From Sclerurus mexicanus (lineage: Eukaryota > Chordata > Aves > Passeriformes > Furnariidae), in the NCBI GenBank assembly GCA_013396755.1, contig VWZF01002261.1:1364001-1428000 (forward strand): a stretch of DNA of 64,000 nt, in the 5' to 3' direction. Below the pieces are notes generated by a model that was not told where the DNA came from, searched no databases, and saw only the letters and a program-made list of their open reading frames with translations. Both the position numbers and the translations under genes were made by a program. The number at the start of each line of letters is the position of its first letter. Positions within the stretch are counted from its first letter, which is position 1. This document shows, in pieces, positions 63,745-64,000 of the stretch.

Positions 63745-64000
63745 ACCACCCCATGGGATCTCACCCCTGGTACCATCTCTGGCAGTGGTCAGGGATGGGC
63801 CCCAAATTCCTGCCTGAAGAAATGTGTGCAATGTATACAGGAAGTGCAATGTTCCCAACAAATACAAGTATCTCTGTGTAGAAAAAGAGAATTGTTTATC
63901 TGCCTTACTGCTGTAGTTCCTCATCTGTAACTACTGCATTCAAATTAATGCACTTTGTTCATTATAATTCACCCATACTAATATTAGGATAACACATTAA
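63745..64000. other. Terminal noncoding stretch
   Basis: Nothing identifiable. The short frames here lack recognisable character. Confidence 0.5.

Overview
The window reads as intergenic or deep-intronic DNA from a bird. The sequence is AT-rich with scattered short GC-richer patches. It has no long open frame: the largest is 161 codons and owes its length to a GT repeat. The organism call rests on three fragments resembling the 3' end of CR1 LINEs, the dominant interspersed repeat of avian genomes (about 21565-21700 minus, 41984-42143 plus, 61425-61570 plus), with a possible fourth at 63690-63744. Species cannot be resolved from this evidence.

I found no protein-coding gene, tRNA, rRNA, snRNA, CRISPR array or intact mobile element that I can support. 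The short frames match no family I recognise, so none is listed as a gene. The best hint of a transcription unit is weak: a TATA-like box at 37330, a short in-frame ATG segment and a consensus splice donor at 37434/37435.

Layout. 1-12.7 kb: AT-rich DNA with a G/T-rich 30-bp tandem repeat (2623-2694) and a compact 68-nt hairpin (6875-6942). 12.7-28 kb: a hairpin followed by a T-run (12708-12746), a CR1 fragment, a (GT)17 microsatellite and an assembly gap (28020-28030). 28-37.5 kb: a GC-richer stretch (33.7-35.6 kb) with a 54-bp tandem duplication, then the candidate promoter/exon. 39.6-40.0 kb: the most distinctive structure, a foldback with 62-bp arms of about 82% identity, followed at once by a segment with octamer and TAAT-type homeodomain motifs. 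41.9-48.2 kb: a CR1 fragment, a segment that looks like a conserved noncoding element with an RFX-like X-box (44090-44103), and several A/C-rich tracts. 49.7-50.8 kb: a GC-richer block ending in a polyadenylation-type signal, possibly an old LTR-like insertion. 51-64 kb: mostly featureless, with a CR1 fragment at 61.4 kb.

No genes can be seen working together here. If the window has a function it is probably regulatory, with 39.6-40.0 kb and 43.9-44.2 kb the first places to test by cross-species alignment.
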